Below, in pieces: positions 52,401-60,231 of a stretch of DNA of 64,000 bases. The position numbers were made by a program, and so were the translations under genes. The stretch is from PALSA-693 sp963834725 (lineage in GTDB: Bacteria > Actinomycetota > Acidimicrobiia > Acidimicrobiales > Palsa-688): NCBI GenBank assembly GCA_963834725.1, contig CAWICN010000001.1, forward strand, positions 5,704,001-5,768,000, written 5' to 3'. The notes beneath the pieces were generated by a model. That model saw only the letters and a program-made list of their open reading frames with translations, had not been told where the DNA came from and did not search any database. How positions within the stretch are numbered: position 1 is the stretch's first letter; each line of letters begins with the position of its first letter.

Positions 52401-52999
52401 AGCCGCTCGACGTAGACATCCGGGTTGCCAAACGCCGCCGCCGCCTCGGAACGGGCTCGCTCGATGGCCTCATCGACCTCGCCTGCTTGGCGCACGATAC
52501 GCATCCCCCGCCCGCCCCCGCCCCCCACGGCCTTGACGACCATGGCCGAACCAGCGGGAAGCGAAGCGAAAAATTCCTCGGCGGTCGTCGCGTCGACGGG
52601 CTGAGACAGGCCGGGCACGATGGGAACGCCGTGCTGCTCGGCCAGGTCACGCGCCCTCACCTTGTCGCCCAACAGCTCGAGCGTTTCGGGCCGGGGCCCC
52701 ACAAAGGTGATGCCCGCCTCCGCGCAACGACGGGCGAACGCGGCGTTCTCGGAGAGGAAGCCGTAACCGGGGTGGATTGCATCGCAGCCGTGGCCCAGAG
52801 CCGTCGTCACGATCTGCGGAGCGTCGAGGTAGGCCCGTGCCCCTGAACCGGTCAGGGGCGCAGCCTCATCGGCCCGGCGCACGTGCAGCGAGCGAGCGTC
52901 GTCGGTCGAGTACACGGCGACAGTGGGGATCTCCAGCTCGGCCGCGGCCCGGGCGACGCGAATGGCGATTTCGCCGCGGTTGGCAATGAGCAGTCTCAA
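49424..52999 (-). CDS. Single-chain acyl-CoA carboxylase (BC-BCCP-CT)
   Basis: This 1191-residue enzyme carries all parts of a biotin-dependent acyl-CoA carboxylase. Residues 1 to about 450 are biotin carboxylase (LLIANRGEIAIRVARA, the ATP-grasp loop AVGGGGGRGMR, and EANARLQVEHTVTE). A repeat linker (about 472-524) leads to the biotin carrier (VIEAMKMEHE, biotinyl Lys605), and the carboxyltransferase occupies about 680-1191. It resembles single-chain long-chain acyl-CoA carboxylases. TTG 52999, eight bases after GGGAGA, is the best start; an ATG at 53095 would overlap the previous gene. It lies 19 bases after a CoA-transferase gene. Confidence 0.9.
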   Translation of the reverse strand: MRLLIANRGEIAIRVARAAAELEIPTVAVYSTDDARSLHVRRADEAAPLTGSGARAYLDAPQIVTTALGHGCDAIHPGYGFLSENAAFARRCAEAGITFVGPRPETLELLGDKVRARDLAEQHGVPIVPGLSQPVDATTAEEFFASLPAGSAMVVKAVGGGGGRGMRIVRQAGEVDEAIERARSEAAAAFGNPDVYVERLIERARHIEVQIAGDATGTVVCLGDRDCSIQRRHQKLIEIAPAPGLPDDVRTALADAALRLASAASYLSLGTFEFLVERGASAESGLAFIEANARLQVEHTVTEEVTGIDLVQLQLQLAAGATLAELGYPGGRVPPRRGMAIQSRVNLETMQPDGSTQPSGGRFTAFEPPVGGGIRTDTFGYTGYATSPNFDSLLAKVIVWSPGPDLAVAARKAVLALREFRIEGVKTNIGFLRAVLEHPVFIASTAYTQFVDDHIGELLAAGRTTRPERFFPEAGGTGPEASGTGPEAGGTGPEAGGTGPEAGGTGPEAGGTGPEAGGTGPEAGGSAPGRAGVRLDSTDPLAVLDLGRSAPPAEVATALSTSDQQLPPGTVAIRAPMQGTIVSFNVSAGDEVVTGHTVLVIEAMKMEHEISAPASGRLAQLTVEPGDTVYEGHILALVEEQEISAGAAAGADEVDLDLIRPDLAEVLERHLVTLDAARPDAVAKRRRTKQRTARENIDDLCDPGSFVEHGQLVLTPGTGLPREEVIRKFPTDGMVTGMGTINGTLFPEHDSRCVVMAYDYTVLAGTQGAVNHPKTDRMLNLAEKWKRPVVLFAEGGGGRAGTGGKREGGMSTTSAGQGRSEDGYRPLDTPTFAAMGRLSGLVPLVGITSRYCFAGNASLLGCCDVIIATADSNIGMGGPALVEGGNLGVFRPEEIGPMDVQVPNGVVDIAVKDEAEAVAAAKKYLSYFQGPVKDWDCHDQRRLRHLVPENRLRVYDTYEVLETIADLGSVLELRRAFGPGMVTAFIRIEGRAIGVIANNPRYLSGAVDSDGADKAARFMQLCDAFDIPILVLCDTPGMMVGPEIEKTALVRHCNRLFVVGANLTVPTVLIVVRKAYGLGAQAMAGGSFKEPFAVGAWPTAEFGGMGLEGQVKLGFRNELAAIEDPDVRLSRYEELVAAAYQRGKALAAGVAFQVDDVIDPADTRYYVSSALGSVPPPVPRQGKKHPFVDVW
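51428..51588 (-). repeat. Eight tandem 21-base units in the carboxylase linker
   Basis: The core GGCTTCAGG recurs eight times at exact 21-base spacing from 51431 to 51578, encoding a seven-residue unit PEAGGTG (one copy reads PEASGTG). It lies between biotin carboxylase and biotin carrier domains and likely forms a flexible swinging arm. Copy number could vary between strains. Confidence 0.92.
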
Positions 53000-53018
53000 C
53001 GCGTGTTCTCCCGGAATG

Positions 53019-55325
53019 TCACCAGAGCACCTGGGCCTCGACAAGTTTGGCGAACCGGTCGGGCTCGACGCCAAGCTCGCCGGCGAGCACCTCATGGGTG
53101 TGTTCCATCCACAGAGGCGCCCGCCGCAACGGAAGCCGCTGCCCGTCCCACATCATCGGGCTGTGGAGGACCTCAGCTGTGATCCCCGAGGGCAACGTCA
53201 CTGTGGCCCACACGCCGCGGGTGACCGGATCCTGGTGGTGGTCGCCAACGTCCTCGACCGAACCGACCGGCACGCCGACGGCCCGAAGCGCCCGCACGAC
53301 CTCCTGGCGCGAGCGCGTCCTCGTCCACGCCGCGACGTTCTCCTCGGTGGGGTCGGCGCCGAGCAGCTCGGCGAGGCCGCCGCGCTCGGCGTCGTTGCGA
53401 CAGGCGACGGCGACCCACCGGTCGTCGCCGGCGGCAGGGAAGATGCCGTGGGGCGAGCAATAGCACGAGCGGTTGGCAATCCGGCCCGGCCCTTCACCGC
53501 CGTTGAGCACGCTGGCGAGCTCGATATCCATAAGCCGGATCGACGACTCGTACTGGGACAGCTCCAGGTAGGCGCCCTCACCCGTGCGGTCCCGGTGGTG
53601 CAGGGCGGCGAGGATCTGCATGGCCCCGAAGTACGGGACGGTGAAGTCAGTGTGCATCGTGCCGAGGCACTGTGGCACGCGCCCTTCGAAGCCGGTGTGA
53701 GCCGCCACGCCGCTCATGGCCACCAGCCCGTTGCCGTACGAGCGCCAACCGGCATTGGGACCGGAGATGCCCATCACGGCCAGGTTGGCGATGATCAGGC
53801 CAGGGCGGAGAGCGGCGAGGGCCTCGCCGTCGAATCCCCAGCGATCGAGCCTATCCGGCGTGTAGTTGGAGGTGACCACGTCGGCCGTTCGCACCAGCGC
53901 CCGCACGAGGTCCTGGCCCTCGGGAGTGCCAATATTGATGGTGACGGCCCGCTTCCCGGCGCAGCAGTCCTGGAACACGCCGTTGGTGTCGAGCGAGACT
54001 TCATCGGTCGGTTGCGGGCCGATGTGGCGGATCGGGTCGAGCCGGTTCTCGGACTCGATCTTCACGACGTCCGCGCCCAGGTCGGCGAGCAGCCGCGTGG
54101 CGAACGAACCAGCGATGGCCCATGTGAAGTCGACGACGCGGATGCCGGCCAGCGGCTGGGTGTGCTCGACGCCGGCGACCGGCGCGCTCACCGTTGGCGC
54201 CCGATGCGCCAGTTCGCCGAGGAGTTCGTTGTCGGCACCCAGCTTCGGCGCGGCGCCACGTTGGCCCCGGCCGCGATCGGATCGGAACGGCGAACCGGTC
54301 AGGCGCATCGAGGCGCCGTCGGGCTGTTCGACATCGACGAAAAAGTCCCGGGCCAGGAGGTGGGGATCGTGCACGACGTCACCGACCTCGTTGACGGGCA
54401 TCACGAGCAGGCCGCGTTCCTGGCCCTCGGCGATGAGCTCGGCCCGGCTCGTCACGCTCGCCAGCTCGGCCACGAGCGCCATGAGCTCGTCGCGATGCTG
54501 GCCGACGTAGACCCGGTCCGACCATTCCGGGCTCGTGAGCACCGTCGGCCCGATCTCCCGCTCAGCCCATTCCACGAAGCGCGGGTAGTTGGGCGGGTGG
54601 ATGGTGAACGACGTCCACAGCCCGTCGCTGCTCCGGACCGTCGAGCCCCGCGCGATTTGCTCGTGTCGGCTCGGCACCACGCCGCGCCAGTGGTACAGAT
54701 TGCCGTTGGAGGTTTGGAAGGTCGTGACGAGCACGGCCTCCTGGGCCGAGACCACGATGCGGCCCGCCGTCCCCGTGCGCCGGCGGGCGGTCACGAGGGC
54801 CATCGCCCCCACCGCCGTGGCCAGCGCCACCTGCTTGAACGCCAGGTCACCGGCGGCCTGGGCCGGCGGATCCTCTGGGTAGCCGTTCAGCACGGTGAAA
54901 CCCCCGACCGCGCCGAGGGTCAGGTCGGTCACCGGCACATGAGCCTCGTCGCGCCGGAACACCACGTCCACGACCCCGATGCGCCCGTCCTCCACCGCCG
55001 CCACCCGCTCGAGGAAGCGCTCGGTCGCCGGGCCCGGCTCGAGCGCACCGATGACGACGTCAACCCCGGCCAACGCCGCTTCCACCGGCGCCCAGGCCTC
55101 GTCGCTGCTCAGGTCAAGGGCGACGCTGCGCTTGCCGGCGTTGTGCACCGCGTGCCAGAAGCCCCCCCGCCGGTGCAGCTGGTCGCCCTCGACGTCCTCG
55201 ACCCGAACTACGGTCGCCCCCAGCTCGGCCAGATAGACGCTCGCCAACGCCGTCGCCTCGTCGCCGACATCGAGTACGACAACGTCCTGCAGGAAGGCCA
55301 AACCCACAACATCCCCTCTACTCAT
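53019..55325 (-). CDS. Double-domain family III CoA-transferase
   Basis: This 768-residue protein has two CaiB/BaiF CoA-transferase domains in tandem, like that of 16093-18228 but different in sequence. The C-half begins LAGIRVVDFTWAIAGSF and has MHTDFTVPYFGAMQILAALHHR, where the Asp fits the catalytic position. The N-half (LQDVVVLDVGDEATALAS) has no clear match to the catalytic segment at the expected spacing. It probably loads CoA onto an acid which the following single-chain carboxylase then acts on; the two genes are 19 bases apart. ATG 55325 or GTG a few codons later could be the start. Confidence 0.86.
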   Translation of the reverse strand: MSRGDVVGLAFLQDVVVLDVGDEATALASVYLAELGATVVRVEDVEGDQLHRRGGFWHAVHNAGKRSVALDLSSDEAWAPVEAALAGVDVVIGALEPGPATERFLERVAAVEDGRIGVVDVVFRRDEAHVPVTDLTLGAVGGFTVLNGYPEDPPAQAAGDLAFKQVALATAVGAMALVTARRRTGTAGRIVVSAQEAVLVTTFQTSNGNLYHWRGVVPSRHEQIARGSTVRSSDGLWTSFTIHPPNYPRFVEWAEREIGPTVLTSPEWSDRVYVGQHRDELMALVAELASVTSRAELIAEGQERGLLVMPVNEVGDVVHDPHLLARDFFVDVEQPDGASMRLTGSPFRSDRGRGQRGAAPKLGADNELLGELAHRAPTVSAPVAGVEHTQPLAGIRVVDFTWAIAGSFATRLLADLGADVVKIESENRLDPIRHIGPQPTDEVSLDTNGVFQDCCAGKRAVTINIGTPEGQDLVRALVRTADVVTSNYTPDRLDRWGFDGEALAALRPGLIIANLAVMGISGPNAGWRSYGNGLVAMSGVAAHTGFEGRVPQCLGTMHTDFTVPYFGAMQILAALHHRDRTGEGAYLELSQYESSIRLMDIELASVLNGGEGPGRIANRSCYCSPHGIFPAAGDDRWVAVACRNDAERGGLAELLGADPTEENVAAWTRTRSRQEVVRALRAVGVPVGSVEDVGDHHQDPVTRGVWATVTLPSGITAEVLHSPMMWDGQRLPLRRAPLWMEHTHEVLAGELGVEPDRFAKLVEAQVLW

Positions 55326-55905
55326 AGCTATCTGGGTCAGCCTCTAGTGCGCCTCGACGATGACCCGCGACGTGGCCTCCCGCACCATATCGGCACGTCG
55401 ACGGCCCGGTCCAACCGGGAGTGAGATGGATTGGATTGTCGGTCAGGAGTACCCCGCCGGGCCGGAAAGAGGGCGTCCCTGTCGTCTGGATGGCCGCCGT
55501 CGTCTGGAGGGCCGCGGTCGTCTGGAGGGCCGCGGTCGTCTGGAGGGCCGCGCCGGTCGTGTACCACCCGTCGATGTGCTCGACAGTCACCAATCCAGCT
55601 TGCCACGTGCGTCACTGACGCACAGGAGCCCTGGTGATCGAGTTGCACCTTATTGAGTGACAGTTCCGGCCGCAGCTGTCCGCCACCCCGCCCAGACCGC
55701 CCGGTGGCGGCCGTACGACAAACGAGCGAGACTATGCATGAGCGAACCAACGTTCGGAGTCAATCGTTATCTCTCGCTCGCCCCAAGACCTCTATGACAT
55801 GGTCTCAGATGTCACTCGCAGGGGCGAGTGGAGCCGGTCTCGCGCACTACGATGTTGGTCAGATGCCGGAGTCACTGACATGGATTTTCGATTGGGGGCA
55901 GTGAG
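55326..55905. other. Gene-free divergent region with an 18-base repeat
   Basis: About 580 bases between the minus-strand CoA-transferase and the isomerase-like gene. It contains four tandem 18-base units (55481-55552) and an inverted repeat CCGCCACC (55680-55687) / GGTGGCGG (55703-55710). A minus-strand frame over the repeat would encode LQTTAA repeats, but I do not count it as a gene. Confidence 0.55.
55481..55552. repeat. Four tandem 18-base units
   Basis: The 18-mer GTCGTCTGGAGGGCCGCG occurs three times identically after a first copy with two differences. Because 18 is a multiple of three, it stays open on the minus strand (LQTTAA). Possible minisatellite in the divergent control region. 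Confidence 0.9.
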
Positions 55906-56208
55906 ATGTTGTACTTCTTCAAGGTGCGGGTCCTACACGACCAGATGTCGGCCGATGAGTTGTGGGACCTATGGGAAAAGGAGACGGAAGCGGCCAGAGG
56001 CGGCATCGAATCCGGTCTGATCAAGGCGGCTTATAAGGTCGTCGGACAGCGTCGCGTTGTTGGCATCCTCAACCTGGATTCGCACGACGAGATGGACCGG
56101 ATCCTCATGGCCGGGTTGCCGATGGCGCATGTGCTGGAATGGGAGGAGCTGTTCCCCGTGCGGGAGTACTCCGACTTCGCCGATGACGTGAAGCGGCGCT
56201 GGAAGTGA
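55906..56208 (+). CDS. Muconolactone delta-isomerase-like protein
   Basis: This 100-residue protein matches the muconolactone isomerase family (PF02426) in size and pattern: it starts MLYFFKVRVLHDQMSADEL, has a middle strand RRVVGILNLDSHDEMDRIL, and ends LEWEELFPVREYSDF. The true enzyme isomerises muconolactone in catechol breakdown, but many family members sit in other catabolic clusters. No other beta-ketoadipate gene is visible here, so the substrate is open. It may form one unit with the amidohydrolase starting 185 bases later. Confidence 0.85.
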   Translation: MLYFFKVRVLHDQMSADELWDLWEKETEAARGGIESGLIKAAYKVVGQRRVVGILNLDSHDEMDRILMAGLPMAHVLEWEELFPVREYSDFADDVKRRWK

Positions 56209-56392
56209 GAAGTAAGTAGAAGTAAATGGTAAATAGCAGAGTGATGCCTCGTCATCTCATGGTGCCCAGGTCCACGTCGTCGAGGCCGCGTGCGACGGGG
56301 GATCCTCCTCGCCAGACCGCCCGGATCGATCCTGGTTTGACGGCGCGTCGGCGCTATAGTTCCGGAGTCGTCGGGCCGAGGAAGGGAGCCTC

Positions 56393-57565
56393 ATGAGCGC
56401 CACGTTGTACGAGGGGCAAAGGGTGCTTGATGTGGACACTCACGTGACCGAGCCGCCCGACGTGTGGACGGCGAGGATTTCGAGCAGGAAGTGGGGCGAA
56501 GATGCCATCCCCCACATCGAGCGGCGCGAGGGCGTCGACGCCTGGTACGCCAACGGCACCCGTATCGGCAGCCCCGGGCCGAGTTCGCTGGCCGGCTGGG
56601 ATGGCGTGGTGCCCGACGGACCCAAGACCTTCGACCAGATCCACCCCTCGATGTACGACGCCGCCGCCCGGCTCCGGTTTATGGACGAACATGGCATCGA
56701 CGCCCAGGTCCTGTACCCCAATGTCGGCGGCTTCGGTGCCCAGATGTTCCGGCGAATGGGCGAGCCGGCCCTTGTCGACGAATGCCTGCGCGCCTTCAAC
56801 GATTTCATGGTGGACTTCGCCAGCGCCGACCCCAACCGGCTGATTCCCGTCATGTCGACACCGTTCTGGGACGTCGGCTTCGCCGTGAAGGAGATCGAGC
56901 GCGGCGTGGCCAACGGACATCGGGCCGTCAACTTCTGCAACCAGCCCGACAGCCATGACGAGCCGCCCCTCGGGTCCCGCCACTGGGACCCGATCTGGGC
57001 GGCCGCCCAGGATGCCGGCGTGCCAATCAGCTTCCACGTCGGCGGCGGCGACATAGGGGCGCTGATGCGCGATCCCGCCGGCATGGGCTTCCAGGCGAAC
57101 TTCGCCAAGGTGTCGTCACTCATTCTGGTCGACAACATGCGCTGTGTTGCCGATCTGGTCTTTGCCGGCATCTGCCATCGCTTCCCCCGCCTCGAGTTCG
57201 TATCGGTCGAGAGCGGCATCGGCTGGATCCCTGGCGTCCTCGAAACATTCGACTGGCAATGGAAGGGCGGCGGCATCCGGGAGGAGCACCCCGAGTACGA
57301 CCTGCTGCCCTCGGAGTATTTCCGCCGGCAGATCTACGGCTGCTTCTGGTTCGAGCGGGCCAGCGCTCTCAACGCCATCGAGGTCTTCCCGGACAACATC
57401 CTGTACGAAACGGATTACCCGCATCCCACCTGCCAGCACCCTGGTCCCCGGTCCCCGGGACTGCTTCCCCGCGACTTCATCGCCGGCGCCCTGGGCACCC
57501 TGCCGGAGCCCACGCTCCGAAAGATCCTCTTCGAGAACGCCGCCGCTCTCTACGGCGTGCGCTGA
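56393..57565 (+). CDS. Amidohydrolase-2-family hydrolase/decarboxylase
   Basis: This 390-residue TIM-barrel enzyme begins LDVDTHVTEPPDVW, where the metal motif is of the Hx2E type (His and Glu) used by many actinobacterial amidohydrolase-2 proteins. Further metal or active-site elements include ISFHVGGGDIGALM and the terminal YETDYPHPT. Relatives hydrolyse cyclic beta-keto compounds or decarboxylate aromatic acids. GAAGGGAG precedes the ATG. It pairs with the muconolactone isomerase-like gene in the same direction, suggesting late steps of ring breakdown. Confidence 0.87.
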   Translation: MSATLYEGQRVLDVDTHVTEPPDVWTARISSRKWGEDAIPHIERREGVDAWYANGTRIGSPGPSSLAGWDGVVPDGPKTFDQIHPSMYDAAARLRFMDEHGIDAQVLYPNVGGFGAQMFRRMGEPALVDECLRAFNDFMVDFASADPNRLIPVMSTPFWDVGFAVKEIERGVANGHRAVNFCNQPDSHDEPPLGSRHWDPIWAAAQDAGVPISFHVGGGDIGALMRDPAGMGFQANFAKVSSLILVDNMRCVADLVFAGICHRFPRLEFVSVESGIGWIPGVLETFDWQWKGGGIREEHPEYDLLPSEYFRRQIYGCFWFERASALNAIEVFPDNILYETDYPHPTCQHPGPRSPGLLPRDFIAGALGTLPEPTLRKILFENAAALYGVR

Positions 57566-57627
57566 GGCGACCGGGCCTGCTCCGCAGCAGTGCCACTGGC
57601 AGACCGTCATGGTCGATGATCATGGTC

Positions 57628-57666
57628 GAGACGGGGGTCTACCACGGGGGTCGACCACGGGGGTCA
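57628..57666. repeat. Three tandem 13-base units
   Basis: GAGACGGGGGTCT, ACCACGGGGGTCG and ACCACGGGGGTCA follow one another directly. Just before them CATGGTCGA occurs twice (57608 and 57621). This is a small repeat-rich spot in the intergenic region, function unknown. Confidence 0.75.
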
Positions 57667-57734
57667 CGGGCGAGAAATCGCAATAGCTCTACGACGCCGT
57701 CATCGTCACGGGTCGGTGAGCGTGGCCTATCCTC

Positions 57735-57773
57735 TTGACGACTAGTGCTGTAGTGTATAGTGTCAGGAGCACT
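57735..57773 (+). promoter_or_regulatory. Promoter/operator candidate before the methyltransferase
   Basis: TTGACG (57735-57740) is followed after 15 bases by TATAGT (57756-57761). AGTGCT (57743-57748) and AGCACT (57768-57773) are inverted, and AGTG recurs three times between them. AGGAG for the methyltransferase falls inside. A repressor bound here could cover both promoter and ribosome site. Confidence 0.4.
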
Positions 57774-58453
57774 ATGCTACCCGCAACCATAACCGAGCCG
57801 GGCCGGCGCAAGCTGCTTCCAGAGATGAATGGCGCCTCGGCCCGTCGCTACGCCAGGCTGCGCGGCACCGACGCCCAGTTGCAGGCCTACCGCCGGCCGC
57901 GGAGGTCGCGGCAACCCTCACCGACGGCGCGGCCGTCCTCGAGGTGGCCCCCGGGCCCGGCTATTTCGCAATCGAGCTGGCCAAACTCGGCCGGTTCCCA
58001 ATCACCGGACTCGACGTCAGCCCCACCTTCGTCGCCTTGGCCCAGGAGCTCGCCGGGCGCGCCGGCGTGCCCGTCGACTTCCGCCACGGTGACGCCGCGG
58101 CTATGCCGTTTGCCGACGGCCAGTTCGATCTGGTCATCTGCCAGGCGGCGTTCAAGAACTTCGGCCAACCACTGACAGCCATCAACGAGATGCACCGGGT
58201 ACTGCGCCCTGGTGGCCGGGCCATCATCCAGGACCTGAGCGCCGAGGCCGACGGCCCGGCCATCAAGGCCGAGGTGGCCGGAATGGAGGTCGGGCTGGTC
58301 GCCCGACTGACCACCCGCGTCATCCTGACCGGTCTGCGCCGCCGCGCCTACTCGGCGGCGCAGTTCCAACAGCTCGCTGAGCGAAGCGAGTTCGGCGCTG
58401 CGACCGTGACCGCCAACGGGATCGGCTTGGAGGTCACCCTGATCAAGGCCTGA
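57774..58453 (+). pseudogene. Class I SAM methyltransferase, frameshifted
   Basis: ATG 57774 has AGGAG six bases upstream and opens a sensible N-terminus (RYARLRGTDAQLQAYR). Near 57892 the frame is lost: the rest continues in another frame as AAEVAATLTDGAAVLEVAPG, which is methyltransferase motif I, then GLDVSPTFVALAQELAGRAG, LPFADGQFDLVICQA-like and RVLRPGGRAIIQDL. One missing base joins them into a protein of about 226 residues. Either the gene is inactive or this is an indel error. The downstream part could be made alone from an internal start but would lack the N-terminal helix. Confidence 0.75.
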
Positions 58454-58653
58454 CCCCCAGCCGCTCTCGATACCGGGCATATCCACACCCCCATGACGAT
58501 GCCCGATCGGGTCAGCCAAAACAATGCGATGCGACGGCAGGCAGAGGTGTCTTGCGGCGGATCCGGCCCGCACGACTCGGGGCGGCCAGCCCGGTCACAA
58601 CCCCGGCCCGTAGTGAATCGCAATATCCCGGTACCACAGAGTCTCAGGCGACT
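58454..58653. other. Short intergenic stretch with an inverted repeat
   Basis: CGGGCAT (58474-58480) and ATGCCCG (58499-58505) are perfect inverses 18 bases apart, 20 bases after the methyltransferase stop. It may be that gene's terminator. No gene is visible here. Confidence 0.4.
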
Positions 58654-58901
58654 TGTGCGCCTACTGAGCGCACACTAACATGCCCTTGATTTAGCAAATA
58701 GAAGGGGCACAATTTGACGAAAGTCGGACTGGCCAGCGATGGCCGGGTCGCGGCTGCCGGTATGGCCAATTGTGGGTCTGTGACCTGCCAGCTGGCAGTC
58801 ACCAGGATGGGGTCGTGACCCTGTCGTCGCAGGACAGGGTCACCCCCCTGCCCACCAATGGGCAGGTGGATTATCAGCCTGCCAGCCAGGTTGAGGCTGG
58901 C
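58654..58901. repeat. Series of six inverted repeats in 250 bases
   Basis: Successive stem-loops: TGTGCGC/GCGCACA (58654-58674); TGCCCTT/AAGGGGCA, one bulge (58680-58712); GTGACCTGCCAG/CTGGCAGTCAC, one bulge (58780-58802); GTGACCCTGTC/GACAGGGTCAC, perfect 11 bases (58815-58843); CCTGCCC/GGGCAGG (58847-58866); GCCAGCC/GGCTGGC (58881-58901). The last four are 27-38 bases apart centre to centre. They lie upstream of and inside the start of the coiled-coil protein gene. Confidence 0.8.
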
Positions 58902-59261
58902 CACCCTAAACCACAGGCACTTCGAAGGCGTCCACGGCCTGCGCATCGTCGGACCCGGTGGTCTACGGGCACGACTCTGCTCACGGTCGCAGTCGCGCTT
59001 CTCGTCGCTGGCGGTGCGGCTGTGACCGTCGGACTTCTCAGTACGCACCACCAGCTTTCTCAGACCAAGACGCATCTCGCCGTTACGGCGGCCGCGTTGC
59101 GGGCCAGGGAAGGCAAGTTGACCAGTGCTGACGCCAGCTTGTCTGCTGCCAACGCTCAGATCATGTCGTTGAAGAGCACGGTCACCCGCCTGAACGGTCA
59201 GGTCTCCACGCTCAACAATGAGATAAGGAACTCGAGAAGCTCGAGCAAGCCACGCCGTTGA
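58815..59261 (+). CDS. Membrane-anchored coiled-coil protein
   Basis: About 148 residues from GTG 58815 (a TTG at 58770 and later starts are possible). A cytoplasmic basic region (RRRPRPAHRR) leads to one membrane helix (TTLLTVAVALLVAGGAAVTVG) and an outer coiled coil rich in Leu, Ala and Ser (LSQTKTHLAVTAAALRAREG and MSLKSTVTRLNGQVSTLNNE), ending in a basic tail. No family is recognised. The first 29 codons overlap perfect inverted repeats, so either the true start is further down or the RNA structure controls translation. Confidence 0.6.
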   Translation: MTLSSQDRVTPLPTNGQVDYQPASQVEAGHPKPQALRRRPRPAHRRTRWSTGTTLLTVAVALLVAGGAAVTVGLLSTHHQLSQTKTHLAVTAAALRAREGKLTSADASLSAANAQIMSLKSTVTRLNGQVSTLNNEIRNSRSSSKPRR

Positions 59262-59439
59262 TTTGGCGGCCGACCGTGAGTGATGCCCACCAGACGGAAG
59301 CAGGGGCGCTCGAACTTTCTCCAAGACAGTAGTCGTAAGGGACTATTTCGGGCGTGCGGTCAAGCGGGCGTCCCCCCATGTCACTGTGGCGAATGCCGGG
59401 CACGAAGCCGGCCACACCCGACAGGGTTAATCTGCACTC

Positions 59440-60072
59440 GTGCCCGATTGGCAGACGATTTCATCTCTAGCGACTGCAGGCGGCACGCTGGTACTGGCCG
59501 TAGCAACATTCTCGGCGGTCCGCTCGGCCAACCGCACGGCGCGGGTTGCTGAACGCTCGTTCCTCACGGGCACCCGTCCGCTGCTCCTCCCCTCGCTGTT
59601 CGACGATCCTGATCACAAGGTTCTCTGGAGCGACCGTCACGCGGCGAGAGTAGGTGGAGGTCACGCGGTCGCCGAGGAGCAGGGCGGGGTGATCTACCTG
59701 GCTATCGGCCTCCGCAACGTCGGATCCGGGCTGGCGCTGCTGCATGGTTGGTTCCCCAGGCCGGCCCTAACCCTCAGCGGTATTCCTCACGCTGAGCCTT
59801 CCGACTTTCGGCGTTTGACCATCGACCTTTATGTGCCGCCGAGCGGCACCGGCTACTGGGAGGGAGCCATCCGGGACCCCGACGATCCGGTCCGTGACGG
59901 CATCCTCCGGTGCCTGGATGAGCGTTCACCCTTCACTATCGAACTGCTTTACGGGGACGAGGAGGGCGGTCAGCGCCGTATGAGCCGGTTCATGGTCCTG
60001 CCGGCCGGCGAGGACGGTTGGTACTGCCAAGGAGGCCGGCATTGGAACATCGACCAGCCAGACCCGCGGTAA
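59440..60072 (+). CDS. Uncharacterised protein with one N-terminal membrane helix
   Basis: This 210-residue protein starts with GTG and has a single membrane segment (ATAGGTLVLAVATFSAVRSA) followed by a soluble domain (SFLTGTRPLLLPSLFDDPD, GVIYLAIGLRNVGSGLALLHG). The middle has a beta-rich pattern with RNVGSG, seen in membrane-anchored actinobacterial proteins of unknown function. I do not recognise an enzyme motif. It stands between the coiled-coil protein and a flavoprotein and may not share their transcript. Confidence 0.6.
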   Translation: MPDWQTISSLATAGGTLVLAVATFSAVRSANRTARVAERSFLTGTRPLLLPSLFDDPDHKVLWSDRHAARVGGGHAVAEEQGGVIYLAIGLRNVGSGLALLHGWFPRPALTLSGIPHAEPSDFRRLTIDLYVPPSGTGYWEGAIRDPDDPVRDGILRCLDERSPFTIELLYGDEEGGQRRMSRFMVLPAGEDGWYCQGGRHWNIDQPDPR

Positions 60073-60231
60073 CCCGGCCGCAAAGCCCCGAAGCGCCGAC
60101 GCGGTCCGCCCGGGAGGGCCGCGTCCGGCCGCGCTGGAGCGGTAATGGCTTAACGGACTCCACATTTGGCCGAGCACGGGACCCTGATGTCGGGTTGACC
60201 GCCCGGATGCCGGCGGTGAGACTGGGGCGTT

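Noticed and set aside
52923..55424. 833-codon plus-strand frame
   Set aside because: Antisense to the CoA-transferase; very rich in His, Arg, Asp and Gly and without any domain pattern. Length comes from high GC content.
55318..55593. Minus-strand frame with LQTTAA repeats upstream of the CoA-transferase
   Set aside because: The repeat is a multiple of three so it stays open by itself; no ribosome site and it overlaps the next gene's start.
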